Part shown: piece by piece, positions 1 to 9,924 of the stretch | Layout: every line of letters begins with the position of its first letter | Position numbering within the stretch: the first letter of the stretch is position 1 | DNA from: Chlorogloeopsis sp038404745 | GTDB lineage: Bacteria > Cyanobacteriota > Cyanobacteriia > Cyanobacteriales > Nostocaceae | Direction of reading: 5' to 3' | Length of the DNA: 64,000 nucleotides | NCBI RefSeq assembly: GCF_038404745.2 | Contig: NZ_JAYKTT020000030.1 | Location: forward strand, 62,001 to 126,000 | Program-made: the position numbers and the translations under genes | The notes under the pieces: model-generated | Databases searched by the model: none | What the model was told of the DNA's origin: nothing | Seen by the model: the letters and a program-made list of their open reading frames with translations, nothing else

Positions 1-3000
1 GCACAAGTGCGCAACATTGCCGAAGTAACAACAGCAGTGGCAAATGGTGACCTTTCCAAGAAAATCACCGTTGATGTCAAAGGCGAAATTTTAGAACTCA
101 AGAACACCATTAACACAATGGTAGATCAGCTTAGTTCTTTCGCGAGTGAAGTAACGCGGGTTGCGCGGGAGGTGGGAACCGAAGGTAAACTCGGTGTGCA
201 AGCTGAGGTTAAAGGCGTTGCAGGTACTTGGAAAGACTTGACCGGTGCAGTAAATATGATGGCGGGTAACCTCACCGATCAAGTGCGGAGTATTGCAGAA
301 GTTGCTACAGCCATTGCTAACGGTGACCTTTCCAAGAAAATTACGGTACAGGTGAAAGGCGAAATTCTGGAGTTAAAAAGCACCATTAATATCATGGTGG
401 ATCAGCTCAATTCGTTTGCTTCTGAAGTAACGCGAGTAGCTCGTGAGGTAGGTTCTGAAGGAAAACTTGGCGTACAAGCAGATGTCAGGGGTGTAGCTGG
501 CACTTGGAAAGATTTAACCGATAGCGTTAACTTTATGGCTGGTTCTCTGACAGCACAGGTGCGCAATATTGCCGCAGTGACAACAGCAGTGGCAAATGGT
601 GACCTTTCCAAGAAAATCACCGTCGATGTTAAAGGTGAAATTTTGGAACTTAAAAACACTATCAACACGATGGTGGATCAGCTTAACTCCTTTGCTTCTG
701 AGGTAACGCGGGTTGCCCGTGAGGTGGGAACTGAAGGAAAACTTGGCGTGCAAGCAGAAGTCAGAGGTGTTGCTGGCACGTGGAAGGACTTGACCGATAG
801 TGTGAATATGATGGCTGGAAATTTGACATCACAAGTCCGTAATATTGCTGAAGTTGCTACAGCAGTGGCAAATGGTGACCTTTCCAAGAAAATCACTGTT
901 GATGTCAAGGGTGAAATTTTGGAGTTGAAGAACACTATCAACACGATGGTGGATCAGCTTAACTCCTTTGCTTCTGAGGTAACGCGGGTTGCCCGTGAGG
1001 TGGGAACCGAAGGTAAACTTGGCGTGCAAGCTTATGTGCGGGGTGTGGCTGGCACGTGGAAAGATTTAACCGATAACGTTAACTCGATGGCAGGCAACCT
1101 AACAGCGCAGGTGCGCAACATTGCCGAAGTGACGAAGGCAGTGGCAAATGGTGATCTCTCAAAGAAAATCACTGTTGATGTCAAAGGCGAAATTTTCGAG
1201 TTGAAAAATACTATCAACGTGATGGTAGATCAACTTAGTTCTTTTGCATCAGAAGTAACACGAGTTGCACGGGAGGTGGGAACCGAAGGTAAACTTGGCG
1301 GTCAAGCCCAGGTTCAAGGTGTTGCTGGTACCTGGAAAGATTTGACCGACAATGTGAACTCGATGGCGAGCAATTTGACGGCACAGGTACGGGGCATTGC
1401 GAAGGTGGTAACAGCAGTTGCCAACGGTGATTTGAAGCGGAAACTGATGCTGGATGCCAAGGGTGAAATCGAGGCATTAGCAGAAACAATCAATGAAATG
1501 ATTGATACACTGGCAACTTTTGCTAATCAAGTCACTACTGTGGCGCGGGAAGTAGGAATTGAAGGTAAGTTAGGCGGGCAAGCCAAAGTACCGGGAGCTG
1601 CTGGTACCTGGAAAGATTTGACTGATAATGTGAACGAACTAGCTGCCACACTGACTACTCAGTTGCGGACGATCGCCGAAGTGGCAACTGCTGTTACTAA
1701 GGGTGACTTGACACGTTCAATTTCCGTTGAAGCTCAAGGTGAAGTAGCTATTCTTAAAGACAACATTAACCAGATGATTGCCAACCTGCGAGAAACAACG
1801 CAGAAAAATACCGAACAAGACTGGTTGAAAACTAATCTGGCTAAGTTCACTCGAATGCTACAAGGGCAGCGGGATTTAGAAACTGTATCCAAACTCATTC
1901 TCTCGGAGTTGGCTCCACTGGTAGGCGCATCTCATGGCGTTTTCTACATTGTAGAAGCTGCGGAAACTCAGGCATTTTTAAAACTACTCAGCAGCTATGC
2001 TTACCGCGAACGCAAACATCTTGCCAACCGCTTTTACTTGGGTGAAGGCTTAGTCGGACAATGTGCTTTAGAAAAAGAACGGATTTTGCTCACAGAAGTA
2101 CCGCACGACTATATCAAGATCAGTTCTGGTTTAGGCGAGGCTACTCCTCTCAATGTTGTGGTGCTACCTGTACTATTTGAAGGACAGGTAACAGCGGTAA
2201 TTGAGCTTGCTTCCTTCCAACGCTTTAGCGAAATTCACCTGACATTCTTCGACCAATTGACAGAAAGTATAGCGATCGTGTTAAACACCATCGCTGCCAG
2301 TATGCGTACAGAAGAACTACTCAAACAGTCCCAGTCTTTGGCAGAAGAATTACAAATTCAGCAAAACGAACTTCGGGAAACAAACAAGCGCTTAGAACAA
2401 CAAGCTCATACGCTCAAGTCATCCGAGGATTTACTGAGAAACCAGCAAGAAGAATTACAAAAAACCAATGCCGAACTCGAAGAAAAGGCAGAGTTATTAG
2501 CACAGCAAAATCAAGAGGTTGAACGCAAAAATCAAGAAATTGAGCAGGCAAGGCTGTCTTTGGAAGAAAAAGCTGAACAACTAGCACTTTCGTCCAAGTA
2601 TAAGTCCGAGTTTCTGGCGAATATGTCGCACGAATTGCGGACACCGCTCAATAGTTTGTTGATTTTAGCTAAATTACTAGCGGACAACGTTGATGCGAAC
2701 CTCACAGATAAGCAAGTTGAATATAGCCGCACGATTTACTCTGCTGGTAATGATTTGTTGTCATTAATCAACGATATTTTGGATTTGGCAAAAATTGAAT
2801 CTGGAACCATGTCAATTGACATGGAGCAGATGCGGTTATCTGACTTACAAGAGCATATAGAACGTAATTTTAGGCAGTTTGCTCAAGACAAAGGACTTAA
2901 CTTTACTATCGAACTAGCTCCTGATTTACCTAAGACAATTTATACCGATGCCAAACGTTTACAACAAGTTCTCAAAAATCTGTTAGCAAACGCATTTAAA

Positions 3001-4677
3001 TTCACAGAGCGCGGCGAGGTAAACTTACGGATCTTTGAGGCAAAGCAAGGCTGGAGTTCTGATCGCAAAACTTTGACTAACGCCCCTTGGGTGATAGCTT
3101 TGGCAGTCAGGGATACAGGTATTGGCATTGCTCCAGAAAAGCAAAAAATTATTTTCGAGGCGTTTCAGCAGGCAGATGGTACCACCAGTCGTAAATATGG
3201 TGGTACAGGATTGGGTTTGTCTATTAGTAGGGAAATTACCTACCTGCTCGGTGGTGAAATTAAACTTACTAGTTCGTTGGGAGAAGGTAGTACATTTACG
3301 CTATATCTGCCGCAACCAGGAGGACAAGAGGACAAGGGGACAAGGAGACAAGGGGATACGGGAAAACAAGAGGAGACTCTGACACGGGGACGCGGGGATA
3401 CGGAGAATATTTTTAATAATCTTTCCGCGTCACCGCGTCTCATGCTCTCCGCGTCTTCTTCCCCCACTCCCTTGATTGACGACAGAGACAATATCGCCGA
3501 AGGCGATCGCCTACTTTTAATTGTTGAAGATGATGTGAAATTTGCCCGCATCTTATTGGAGATGGCACGAGAACACCAATTCAAGGGTATTATCGCCCAA
3601 AGTGGGAATGCAGGTTTAGCTTTAGCGGGAGAATATCAGCCTGCTGCCATTATCCTTGATATTCGCCTGCCAGGAATGGATGGTTGGACAGTACTTGATC
3701 GGCTCAAGCACGATCCAAATACCCGCCACATCCCAGTACATATCATGACAGTTGAAGAAGGAAGACAGCGCAGTTTGCAACAAGGAGCGATCGCTTACTT
3801 ACAAAAACCGATTAATAGTGAAGTGCTCCATCAAGCATTAACCAAAATCAAGGGTTTTGTGGAACGGCGAGTCAAGAATTTGCTGATTGTCGAAGATGAC
3901 GAGAATCAACGCCAAAGCATTATAGAACTAATTGGTAACAGCGATGTAGCTACTACTGCTGTAAGTAATGGTAGTGAAGCCCTAGCAGCCATTGCTTCCC
4001 AGACTTATGATTGCCTAGTTCTTGATTTAGGACTACCAGATATGGATGGATTTGAGTTGATTGAACAAATCAAATCCTCTCCCAATGGTGAAGCACTCCC
4101 GATAGTGATTTACACCGGTAGAGAAATTACCAAAGCTCAAGAAACGCAATTGCGGCGTTTGGCAGAGACAATCATCGTTAAGGATGTGCGCTCTCCCGAA
4201 CGTCTTTTCGATGAAACGGCTTTGTTTTTGCACCGCGTACAAGCTCAACTGCCTGCACCGAAACGCTTAATGCTCGAACAATTGCAAAACTCTGATTCTC
4301 TACTTGCAGGTAAAAAAGTGCTGATTGTTGATGATGATGTGCGTAACATCTTTGCTCTTACCAGCGTGCTTGAGCGTTATCAAATGCAGATTTTGTATGC
4401 GGAAAACGGTAATGATGGCATCGAAGTTCTACAGAACAATCCAGATATTAATGTTGTTCTGATGGATATCATGATGCCAGAAATGGATGGTTACGAAACT
4501 ACTCGTCGCATTCGCCAACAGTCTGAGTTTAAATCCCTACCGATTATTGCTCTGACTGCTAAAGCGATGCAAGGCGATCGCGAAAAATGTATTTCCGCTG
4601 GTGCATCCGATTACATCACAAAGCCTGTTGATACCGAACAGTTGCTTTCGCTGCTACGTGTTTGGTTATATCGATAG
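1..4677 (+). CDS. Poly-HAMP hybrid histidine kinase with three receivers (5' partial)
   Basis: The reading frame is open from base 1, so the gene starts before the window. It begins with seven HAMP-type units of 92 residues (276 bp period), marked by the recurring motif NGDLSKKITV; the last two units are diverged. Then come a GAF domain (about residues 610-760), a coiled coil, a HisKA domain with phosphoacceptor His in SHELRTPL (His codon at 2629), an HATPase domain with G boxes (DTGIGI, GGTGLGLSI), and three receivers near residues 1175-1290, 1300-1420 and 1440-1555. The HAMP array resembles group III (Nik1/Os-1) osmosensing kinases; no membrane segment is visible in the part shown, so the sensor may be cytosolic. 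A low-complexity insert lies between HATPase and the first receiver (about 3325-3465). The signal sensed is unknown. Confidence 0.95.
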   Translation, partial: AQVRNIAEVTTAVANGDLSKKITVDVKGEILELKNTINTMVDQLSSFASEVTRVAREVGTEGKLGVQAEVKGVAGTWKDLTGAVNMMAGNLTDQVRSIAEVATAIANGDLSKKITVQVKGEILELKSTINIMVDQLNSFASEVTRVAREVGSEGKLGVQADVRGVAGTWKDLTDSVNFMAGSLTAQVRNIAAVTTAVANGDLSKKITVDVKGEILELKNTINTMVDQLNSFASEVTRVAREVGTEGKLGVQAEVRGVAGTWKDLTDSVNMMAGNLTSQVRNIAEVATAVANGDLSKKITVDVKGEILELKNTINTMVDQLNSFASEVTRVAREVGTEGKLGVQAYVRGVAGTWKDLTDNVNSMAGNLTAQVRNIAEVTKAVANGDLSKKITVDVKGEIFELKNTINVMVDQLSSFASEVTRVAREVGTEGKLGGQAQVQGVAGTWKDLTDNVNSMASNLTAQVRGIAKVVTAVANGDLKRKLMLDAKGEIEALAETINEMIDTLATFANQVTTVAREVGIEGKLGGQAKVPGAAGTWKDLTDNVNELAATLTTQLRTIAEVATAVTKGDLTRSISVEAQGEVAILKDNINQMIANLRETTQKNTEQDWLKTNLAKFTRMLQGQRDLETVSKLILSELAPLVGASHGVFYIVEAAETQAFLKLLSSYAYRERKHLANRFYLGEGLVGQCALEKERILLTEVPHDYIKISSGLGEATPLNVVVLPVLFEGQVTAVIELASFQRFSEIHLTFFDQLTESIAIVLNTIAASMRTEELLKQSQSLAEELQIQQNELRETNKRLEQQAHTLKSSEDLLRNQQEELQKTNAELEEKAELLAQQNQEVERKNQEIEQARLSLEEKAEQLALSSKYKSEFLANMSHELRTPLNSLLILAKLLADNVDANLTDKQVEYSRTIYSAGNDLLSLINDILDLAKIESGTMSIDMEQMRLSDLQEHIERNFRQFAQDKGLNFTIELAPDLPKTIYTDAKRLQQVLKNLLANAFKFTERGEVNLRIFEAKQGWSSDRKTLTNAPWVIALAVRDTGIGIAPEKQKIIFEAFQQADGTTSRKYGGTGLGLSISREITYLLGGEIKLTSSLGEGSTFTLYLPQPGGQEDKGTRRQGDTGKQEETLTRGRGDTENIFNNLSASPRLMLSASSSPTPLIDDRDNIAEGDRLLLIVEDDVKFARILLEMAREHQFKGIIAQSGNAGLALAGEYQPAAIILDIRLPGMDGWTVLDRLKHDPNTRHIPVHIMTVEEGRQRSLQQGAIAYLQKPINSEVLHQALTKIKGFVERRVKNLLIVEDDENQRQSIIELIGNSDVATTAVSNGSEALAAIASQTYDCLVLDLGLPDMDGFELIEQIKSSPNGEALPIVIYTGREITKAQETQLRRLAETIIVKDVRSPERLFDETALFLHRVQAQLPAPKRLMLEQLQNSDSLLAGKKVLIVDDDVRNIFALTSVLERYQMQILYAENGNDGIEVLQNNPDINVVLMDIMMPEMDGYETTRRIRQQSEFKSLPIIALTAKAMQGDREKCISAGASDYITKPVDTEQLLSLLRVWLYR

Positions 4678-5003
4678 CCACATAGTCTATCGTTCATAGT
4701 TCATAATTGTGAACTATGAACGATATAATCAATTAAAAATATAGGATTACTATTTAATTTTTGAATAATATGTAGGGTGTGTGATTGCAAAGCGTAATGC
4801 ACCAAATCCTTGGAAATGGTGCGTTATACTAAAGTTTTAACGCAACGTTAGTGTTGCGGCAAGAAAATCTACACCACAAACTGCCTCTCCTACAAATACT
4901 AATTCTTATATTTATTAATCGACATTATTGTAGTTATTACCATTGATTATAAATAAATTACTTAAAACATCATATAAATATATTTAAAGCTAACTAATCA
5001 TAA
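4678..5003. other. Intergenic spacer between the two hybrid kinases
   Basis: A 326-base AT-rich spacer with no gene. It contains a perfect 15-bp inverted repeat at 4689-4724 and, around 4770-4860, a stretch with repeated gcgtta/taacgc words that looks like a dispersed cyanobacterial repeat. The promoter of the downstream kinase, if it has its own, should lie in the AT-rich part at 4900-5000. Confidence 0.6.
4689..4724. terminator. Perfect 15-bp inverted repeat after the poly-HAMP kinase
   Basis: The arms ATCGTTCATAGTTCA (4689-4703) and its exact complement (4710-4724) enclose a 6-base loop, 12 bases after the kinase stop codon. There is no T-tract on either strand, so it may be an mRNA 3'-end stabiliser or a repeat rather than a classical intrinsic terminator. 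Confidence 0.5.
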
Positions 5004-8000
5004 ATGCTCAAAAATTTGAAAATTGGTACTAAAATAGGTGCCAGCTTTGCATTAGGATTATCAATTCTTGCAACTCTGGGAATAATTGCATATCGTACTA
5101 CCAATGACTTAATTGAAACTGCGCGATGGCAAAGCCACACCTATCAAGTAATCGGAGAATTAGATGAGTTAATTGCTAACATCAAAGATGCTGAAGCTGC
5201 GCAGAGAGGTTACTTAATTACGGGAGAAAATATTTATTTAGAACCTTATAAAAATGCGCTTCCAGGAATAGAAAAAAATTATAATTATCTCCTCAAGTTA
5301 ACAGTAGATAACCCCAGGCAACAACAGAGAATTAAGTCTCTAAAACCAATAGTTGACCAAAGGATAAATAGACTACAACAGGGAATTACATTAAGAAATA
5401 ATCAAGGCTTTGAAGCTGTAAGACAATTCACGCTGACGAATCAGGGTAGAGAATTGATGGAGCAAATTCGTCAGCAAATTGCAGAAATGGAAAGTGATGA
5501 ACTTCAATTATTGCAACAACGTACTAAGCAGACTCAATTCGCTTCACAACAAGCAATAGCTACTATTACCTATGGTGTTCCTATTGCTTTCGTGCTACTA
5601 GCTTTAATTGGTATTTATCTCACTAGAAATATTTCTCTACCCCTGCAAGAAATCTCCAAAGCAGCGGAAAAGTTAGCAGAGGGGGATTTGTCTGTGCATA
5701 TTTCTGCTGGCAAGCGCCAAGATGAAATTGGGATTTTGGCGCAGGCTTTTAACGAGATGATTGCTAATTTACGCTCGTCAAATCTCAAAAGTAATGAGCA
5801 AAACTGGCTCAATTCAAACCTTGCTAAAGTTAGCCAGATGTTGCAAGGACAGAGAAATCTGGAAACTGTAGCAAGAATGATTCTACAACAGCTAGCACCA
5901 CTAGTAAGCGCACAACAAGGCGTTTTCTACTTAATGGATTCTGAAGGAGAACAACCTGTACTGAAGCTTTTGAGTAGCTATGCTTACCAAGAGCGTAAAC
6001 AACTATCGAATAGATTCCGTATTGGGGAAGGGCTAGTAGGACAATGCGCCCTTGAAAAACAAAAAATTATACTTACAGATGTTCCTAGCAACTATATTCG
6101 TATCAGTTCTGGATTGGGGGAAGCTAAACCACTAAATATTATTGTTTTACCTGTCCTATTTGAAAACCAGGTAATCGCCGTCATTGAACTAGCATCTTTT
6201 CAAAAATTTAGCGATCTACATTTAAATTTTTTAGAGCAAGTCAGCGAAACTATTGGCATAGTCTTGAATGCGATCGCTGCCGATATCCGCACTCAACAAC
6301 TACTGCAAGAATCCCAAATTTTGGCACAACAGCTACAACTTCGTCAACAAGAACTTCAAGACACTAACGAGCGCTTGGAACAACAAGCCCAACAATTGCA
6401 AGCATCGGAAGAAATCTTAAGACAGCAACAGCAAGAACTGCAACAATCCAACGAAGAATTGGAGCAGCTCAATGCAGAGTTAGAAGAAAAGGCAGAATTG
6501 CTGTCTACGAAAAACGAAGAAGTAGAGCGCAAAAATCAGGAAGTTGAGCAGGCAAAGCAATCTTTGGAAGAACAAGCCGAACAACTAGCACTTTCGTCCA
6601 AGTATAAGTCCGAGTTTCTGGCGAATATGTCGCACGAATTGCGGACACCGCTCAATAGTTTGTTAATTTTGGCAAAAATGCTAGCGGATAACGTTGATGC
6701 CAACCTCACAGATAAGCAAGTTGAATATAGCCGCACGATTTATGCTGCTGGCAATGATTTATTGTCATTAATCAACGACATTTTAGATTTGGCAAAAATC
6801 GAATCTGGAACTATGTCGATTGACATAAATCAAATCCAATTTTTTGACTTGCGCGATTATCTAGAACGTAATTTTAGGCAACTTGCTCAAAACAAAGGAC
6901 TTAATTTTACTATTGAACTAGCTCCAGAATTACCTCAAACAATCAATACCGATGCCAAACGGTTGCAACAAATTCTGAAAAACTTACTCTCTAATGCAAT
7001 TAAATTTACAGAACGCGGAGAGGTACGGTTACGAGTCTTTGTTGCAAAACAAGGATGGAGTCCAAACCACGAAAGTTTAAATCGTGCTCAAACTGTAATA
7101 GCTTTTACAGTCAAGGATACAGGTATTGGCATTGCTCCAGAAAAGCAGAAACTTATTTTTGAGGCGTTTCAACAGGCTGATGGTACCACCAGTCGCAAAT
7201 ATGGTGGTACAGGATTGGGTTTGTCCATTAGCCGTGAGATTTCTCGGCTTTTGGATGGAGAAATTACGTTAACAAGTAATCCAGGAGAAGGTAGTACCTT
7301 CACTCTGTATTTGCCGCAGTCGAGAAGAAATGGGAAACAAAACGACACAGAACACGACAGGAAATTAACAGGACATCGTCAGGTAGAAATGTGGGCAAAA
7401 AAAGAACAATTGCCGCCAATCTCCCCTTCTGTTAGTCTTCCCCTCTCCCATTCTGTCATCATTGACGACAGAGACAATATTGCCGAAGGCGATCGCCTAC
7501 TTTTAATTGTTGAAGATGATGTGAAATTTGCCCGCATCTTATTGGAGATGGCACGAGAACACCAATTCAAGGCTATTGTTGCCCAAAGTGGGAATGCAGG
7601 TTTAGCTTTAGCGGGAGAATATCAGCCTGCTGCCATTATCCTTGATATTCGCTTGCCAGAAATGGACGGTTGGACAGTACTTGATCGGCTCAAACACGAT
7701 CAAAATACCCGTCACATCCCAGTACATATCATGACAGTTGAAGAAGGAAGACAGCGCAGTTTGCAACAAGGAGCGATCGCTTACTTACAAAAACCGATTA
7801 ATAGTGAAGTGCTCCATCAAGCATTAACCAAAATCAAGGGTTTTGTGGAACGGCGAGTCAAGAATTTGCTGATTGTCGAAGATGACGAGAATCAACGCAA
7901 AAGTATTGTGGAGTTGATAGGTGAAGGTGATGTAGCTATTACTGCTGTAAGTAATGGTAGTGAAGCCCTAGCAGCCATTGCTTCCCAGACTTATGATTGC

Positions 8001-8663
8001 CTAGTTCTTGATTTAGGACTACCAGATATGGATGGATTTGAGTTGATTGAACAAATCAAATCCTCTCCCAATGGTGAAGCACTCCCGATAGTGATTTACA
8101 CCGGTAGAGAAATTACCAAAGCTCAAGAAACGCAATTGCGGCGTTTGGCAGAGACAATCATCGTTAAGGATGTGCGCTCTCCCGAACGTCTTTTCGATGA
8201 AACGGCTTTGTTTTTGCACCGCGTACAAGCTCAACTGCCTGCACCGAAACGCTTAATGCTCGAACAATTGCAAAACTCTGATTCTCTACTTGCAGGTAAA
8301 AAAGTGCTGATTGTTGATGATGATGTGCGTAACATCTTTGCTCTTACCAGCGTGCTTGAGCGTTATCAAATGCAGATTTTGTATGCGGAAAACGGTAATG
8401 ATGGCATCGAAGTTCTACAGAACAATCCAGATATTAATGTTGTTCTGATGGATATCATGATGCCAGAAATGGATGGTTACGAAACTACTCGTCGCATTCG
8501 CCAACAGCCTGAGTTTAAATCCCTACCGATTATTGCTCTGACTGCTAAAGCGATGCAAGGCGATCGCGAAAAATGTATTTCCGCTGGTGCATCCGATTAC
8601 ATCACAAAGCCTGTTGATACCGAACAGTTGCTTTCGCTGCTACGTGTTTGGTTATATCGATAA
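5004..8663 (+). CDS. CHASE3-HAMP-GAF hybrid histidine kinase with three receivers
   Basis: A 1219-residue membrane sensor kinase. A first membrane helix (about residues 10-30) and a second (about 185-207) flank an extracytoplasmic CHASE3-type sensor containing the typical DAEAAQRGYLITGE motif. These are followed by HAMP (about 208-262), GAF (280-430), a Gln/Glu-rich coiled coil, HisKA (SHELRTPL), HATPase (DTGIGI, GGTGLGLSI) and three receivers. From the start of the first receiver to the stop, the DNA is almost identical to the upstream kinase, whereas the sensor halves differ. This points to tandem duplication with recent gene conversion. The linker before receiver 1 (about 7320-7460) is an insert of low complexity. 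The stimulus is unknown; CHASE3 ligands are not predictable from sequence. Confidence 0.95.
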   Translation: MLKNLKIGTKIGASFALGLSILATLGIIAYRTTNDLIETARWQSHTYQVIGELDELIANIKDAEAAQRGYLITGENIYLEPYKNALPGIEKNYNYLLKLTVDNPRQQQRIKSLKPIVDQRINRLQQGITLRNNQGFEAVRQFTLTNQGRELMEQIRQQIAEMESDELQLLQQRTKQTQFASQQAIATITYGVPIAFVLLALIGIYLTRNISLPLQEISKAAEKLAEGDLSVHISAGKRQDEIGILAQAFNEMIANLRSSNLKSNEQNWLNSNLAKVSQMLQGQRNLETVARMILQQLAPLVSAQQGVFYLMDSEGEQPVLKLLSSYAYQERKQLSNRFRIGEGLVGQCALEKQKIILTDVPSNYIRISSGLGEAKPLNIIVLPVLFENQVIAVIELASFQKFSDLHLNFLEQVSETIGIVLNAIAADIRTQQLLQESQILAQQLQLRQQELQDTNERLEQQAQQLQASEEILRQQQQELQQSNEELEQLNAELEEKAELLSTKNEEVERKNQEVEQAKQSLEEQAEQLALSSKYKSEFLANMSHELRTPLNSLLILAKMLADNVDANLTDKQVEYSRTIYAAGNDLLSLINDILDLAKIESGTMSIDINQIQFFDLRDYLERNFRQLAQNKGLNFTIELAPELPQTINTDAKRLQQILKNLLSNAIKFTERGEVRLRVFVAKQGWSPNHESLNRAQTVIAFTVKDTGIGIAPEKQKLIFEAFQQADGTTSRKYGGTGLGLSISREISRLLDGEITLTSNPGEGSTFTLYLPQSRRNGKQNDTEHDRKLTGHRQVEMWAKKEQLPPISPSVSLPLSHSVIIDDRDNIAEGDRLLLIVEDDVKFARILLEMAREHQFKAIVAQSGNAGLALAGEYQPAAIILDIRLPEMDGWTVLDRLKHDQNTRHIPVHIMTVEEGRQRSLQQGAIAYLQKPINSEVLHQALTKIKGFVERRVKNLLIVEDDENQRKSIVELIGEGDVAITAVSNGSEALAAIASQTYDCLVLDLGLPDMDGFELIEQIKSSPNGEALPIVIYTGREITKAQETQLRRLAETIIVKDVRSPERLFDETALFLHRVQAQLPAPKRLMLEQLQNSDSLLAGKKVLIVDDDVRNIFALTSVLERYQMQILYAENGNDGIEVLQNNPDINVVLMDIMMPEMDGYETTRRIRQQPEFKSLPIIALTAKAMQGDREKCISAGASDYITKPVDTEQLLSLLRVWLYR

Positions 8664-8921
8664 GTTTAAATCCTCAGGCAGAGATGTTAGTTATAATTTC
8701 TTATTTTTAGATGGATGCGTCTTTAACGCTTTAACTCTATAAAAATAATAGTTAACACAATTTTTCCAAATACTTGCATTTAATATTCCTCTTTTTGGGA
8801 AAAAGGTTTTAAGCCTCCTTGCACAAAAAGGGATGTTAAAAGCTGCAAATTCAAGGAGAATGGTCATATCACTCTTTAATTTTATTACTTTAAATTTGGT
8901 TAAAAGAGGTAGAGCCTCTAT

Positions 8922-9818
8922 GTGTTGATTAATTTCTTAAATAGATTTGCAATAAAAATAATGAGGCGTCTTCCTGTGGATTTGAGAAATATGATGGAGA
9001 GAGAACAACTTGAAGATATAGAAATTCAATTACTTTTAGAAGGTGTATATCGCTATCACGGATTCGATTTTAGAAATTATGCCTTGGCTTCACTAAAACG
9101 CCGGATCTGGAATATGATTCATGCCGAAGGCTTAACTACAGTATCTGGATTGCAAGAAAAAATTCTTCACAATCGCGAATGTCTGGAAAGATTTTTATTT
9201 AATCTTTCAGTCAATGTTACAACAATGTTTCGCGATCCTGACTTTTTTCTAACATTTAGACAAAAAGTTGTACCAGTACTGAGAACTTATCCTTTTATTC
9301 GCATTTGGCACGCTGGCTGCTCTACAGGTGAAGAAGTTTATTCTATGGCAATTTTGCTTAAAGAAGAAGGTCTTTATCACCGTTCGCGATTATACGCCAC
9401 TGATATTAATGATGCTGTTTTACGTAAAGCAAAATCTGGGATTTTTTCTCTAAAATTAATGCAAGAATATACTGCTAACTATATAAAAGCAGGAGGAAAA
9501 ACTTCTTTTTCTGAATATTATACTGCTGCATATGGTAATGCTATTTTTTCGTCAGAACTGAAGGAAAATATTATTTTTTCACTACACAATTTAGCAACCG
9601 ACAATTCTTTTAATGAATTTAATGTAATTTTTTGCCGGAATGTTTTAATATATTTTAACAAAGCATTACAAAGTAGAGTTCATACACTTTTATACGATAG
9701 CTTAATCAGATTAGGAGTTTTAGGCTTAGGACGTCAAGAATCAATCAAGTTTACACCCCACGAAAAAGACTATGAGCAAATAGTAGGTAGTGAAAAGCTT
9801 TATCGCAGAATTAGTTAG
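8922..9818 (+). CDS. CheR-type protein-glutamate methyltransferase
   Basis: A 298-residue CheR domain protein. The all-helical N-terminal part is followed by the SAM-binding Rossmann part with the motif HAGCSTGEEVYS (about residues 130-141) and the ATDIND acidic strand end; FCRNVLIYF near residue 245 is also typical of CheR. The family transfers methyl groups from SAM to glutamates of chemoreceptors or related sensors. The GTG start is the furthest possible; ATG at 8961 is an equally plausible start. There is no MCP receptor in the window, so its substrate is probably one of the adjacent kinases or a distant receptor (inference). It lies 258 bases after the CHASE3 kinase and is followed by CheB. 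Confidence 0.9.
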   Translation: MLINFLNRFAIKIMRRLPVDLRNMMEREQLEDIEIQLLLEGVYRYHGFDFRNYALASLKRRIWNMIHAEGLTTVSGLQEKILHNRECLERFLFNLSVNVTTMFRDPDFFLTFRQKVVPVLRTYPFIRIWHAGCSTGEEVYSMAILLKEEGLYHRSRLYATDINDAVLRKAKSGIFSLKLMQEYTANYIKAGGKTSFSEYYTAAYGNAIFSSELKENIIFSLHNLATDNSFNEFNVIFCRNVLIYFNKALQSRVHTLLYDSLIRLGVLGLGRQESIKFTPHEKDYEQIVGSEKLYRRIS

Positions 9819-9924
9819 TGGTTACACCATTTTAATCTTGCCACGCCAGTATTGGCGTGACACGACTACTAATGCACAGATGCGAGGAATATCGCGTCTC
9901 TATCTATCAACCAGTAACAACATT

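Noticed and set aside
3240..3584. 114-codon minus-strand ORF in the first kinase
   Set aside because: Shadow of the low-complexity insert; Ser/Pro/Arg composition mirrors the repeat.
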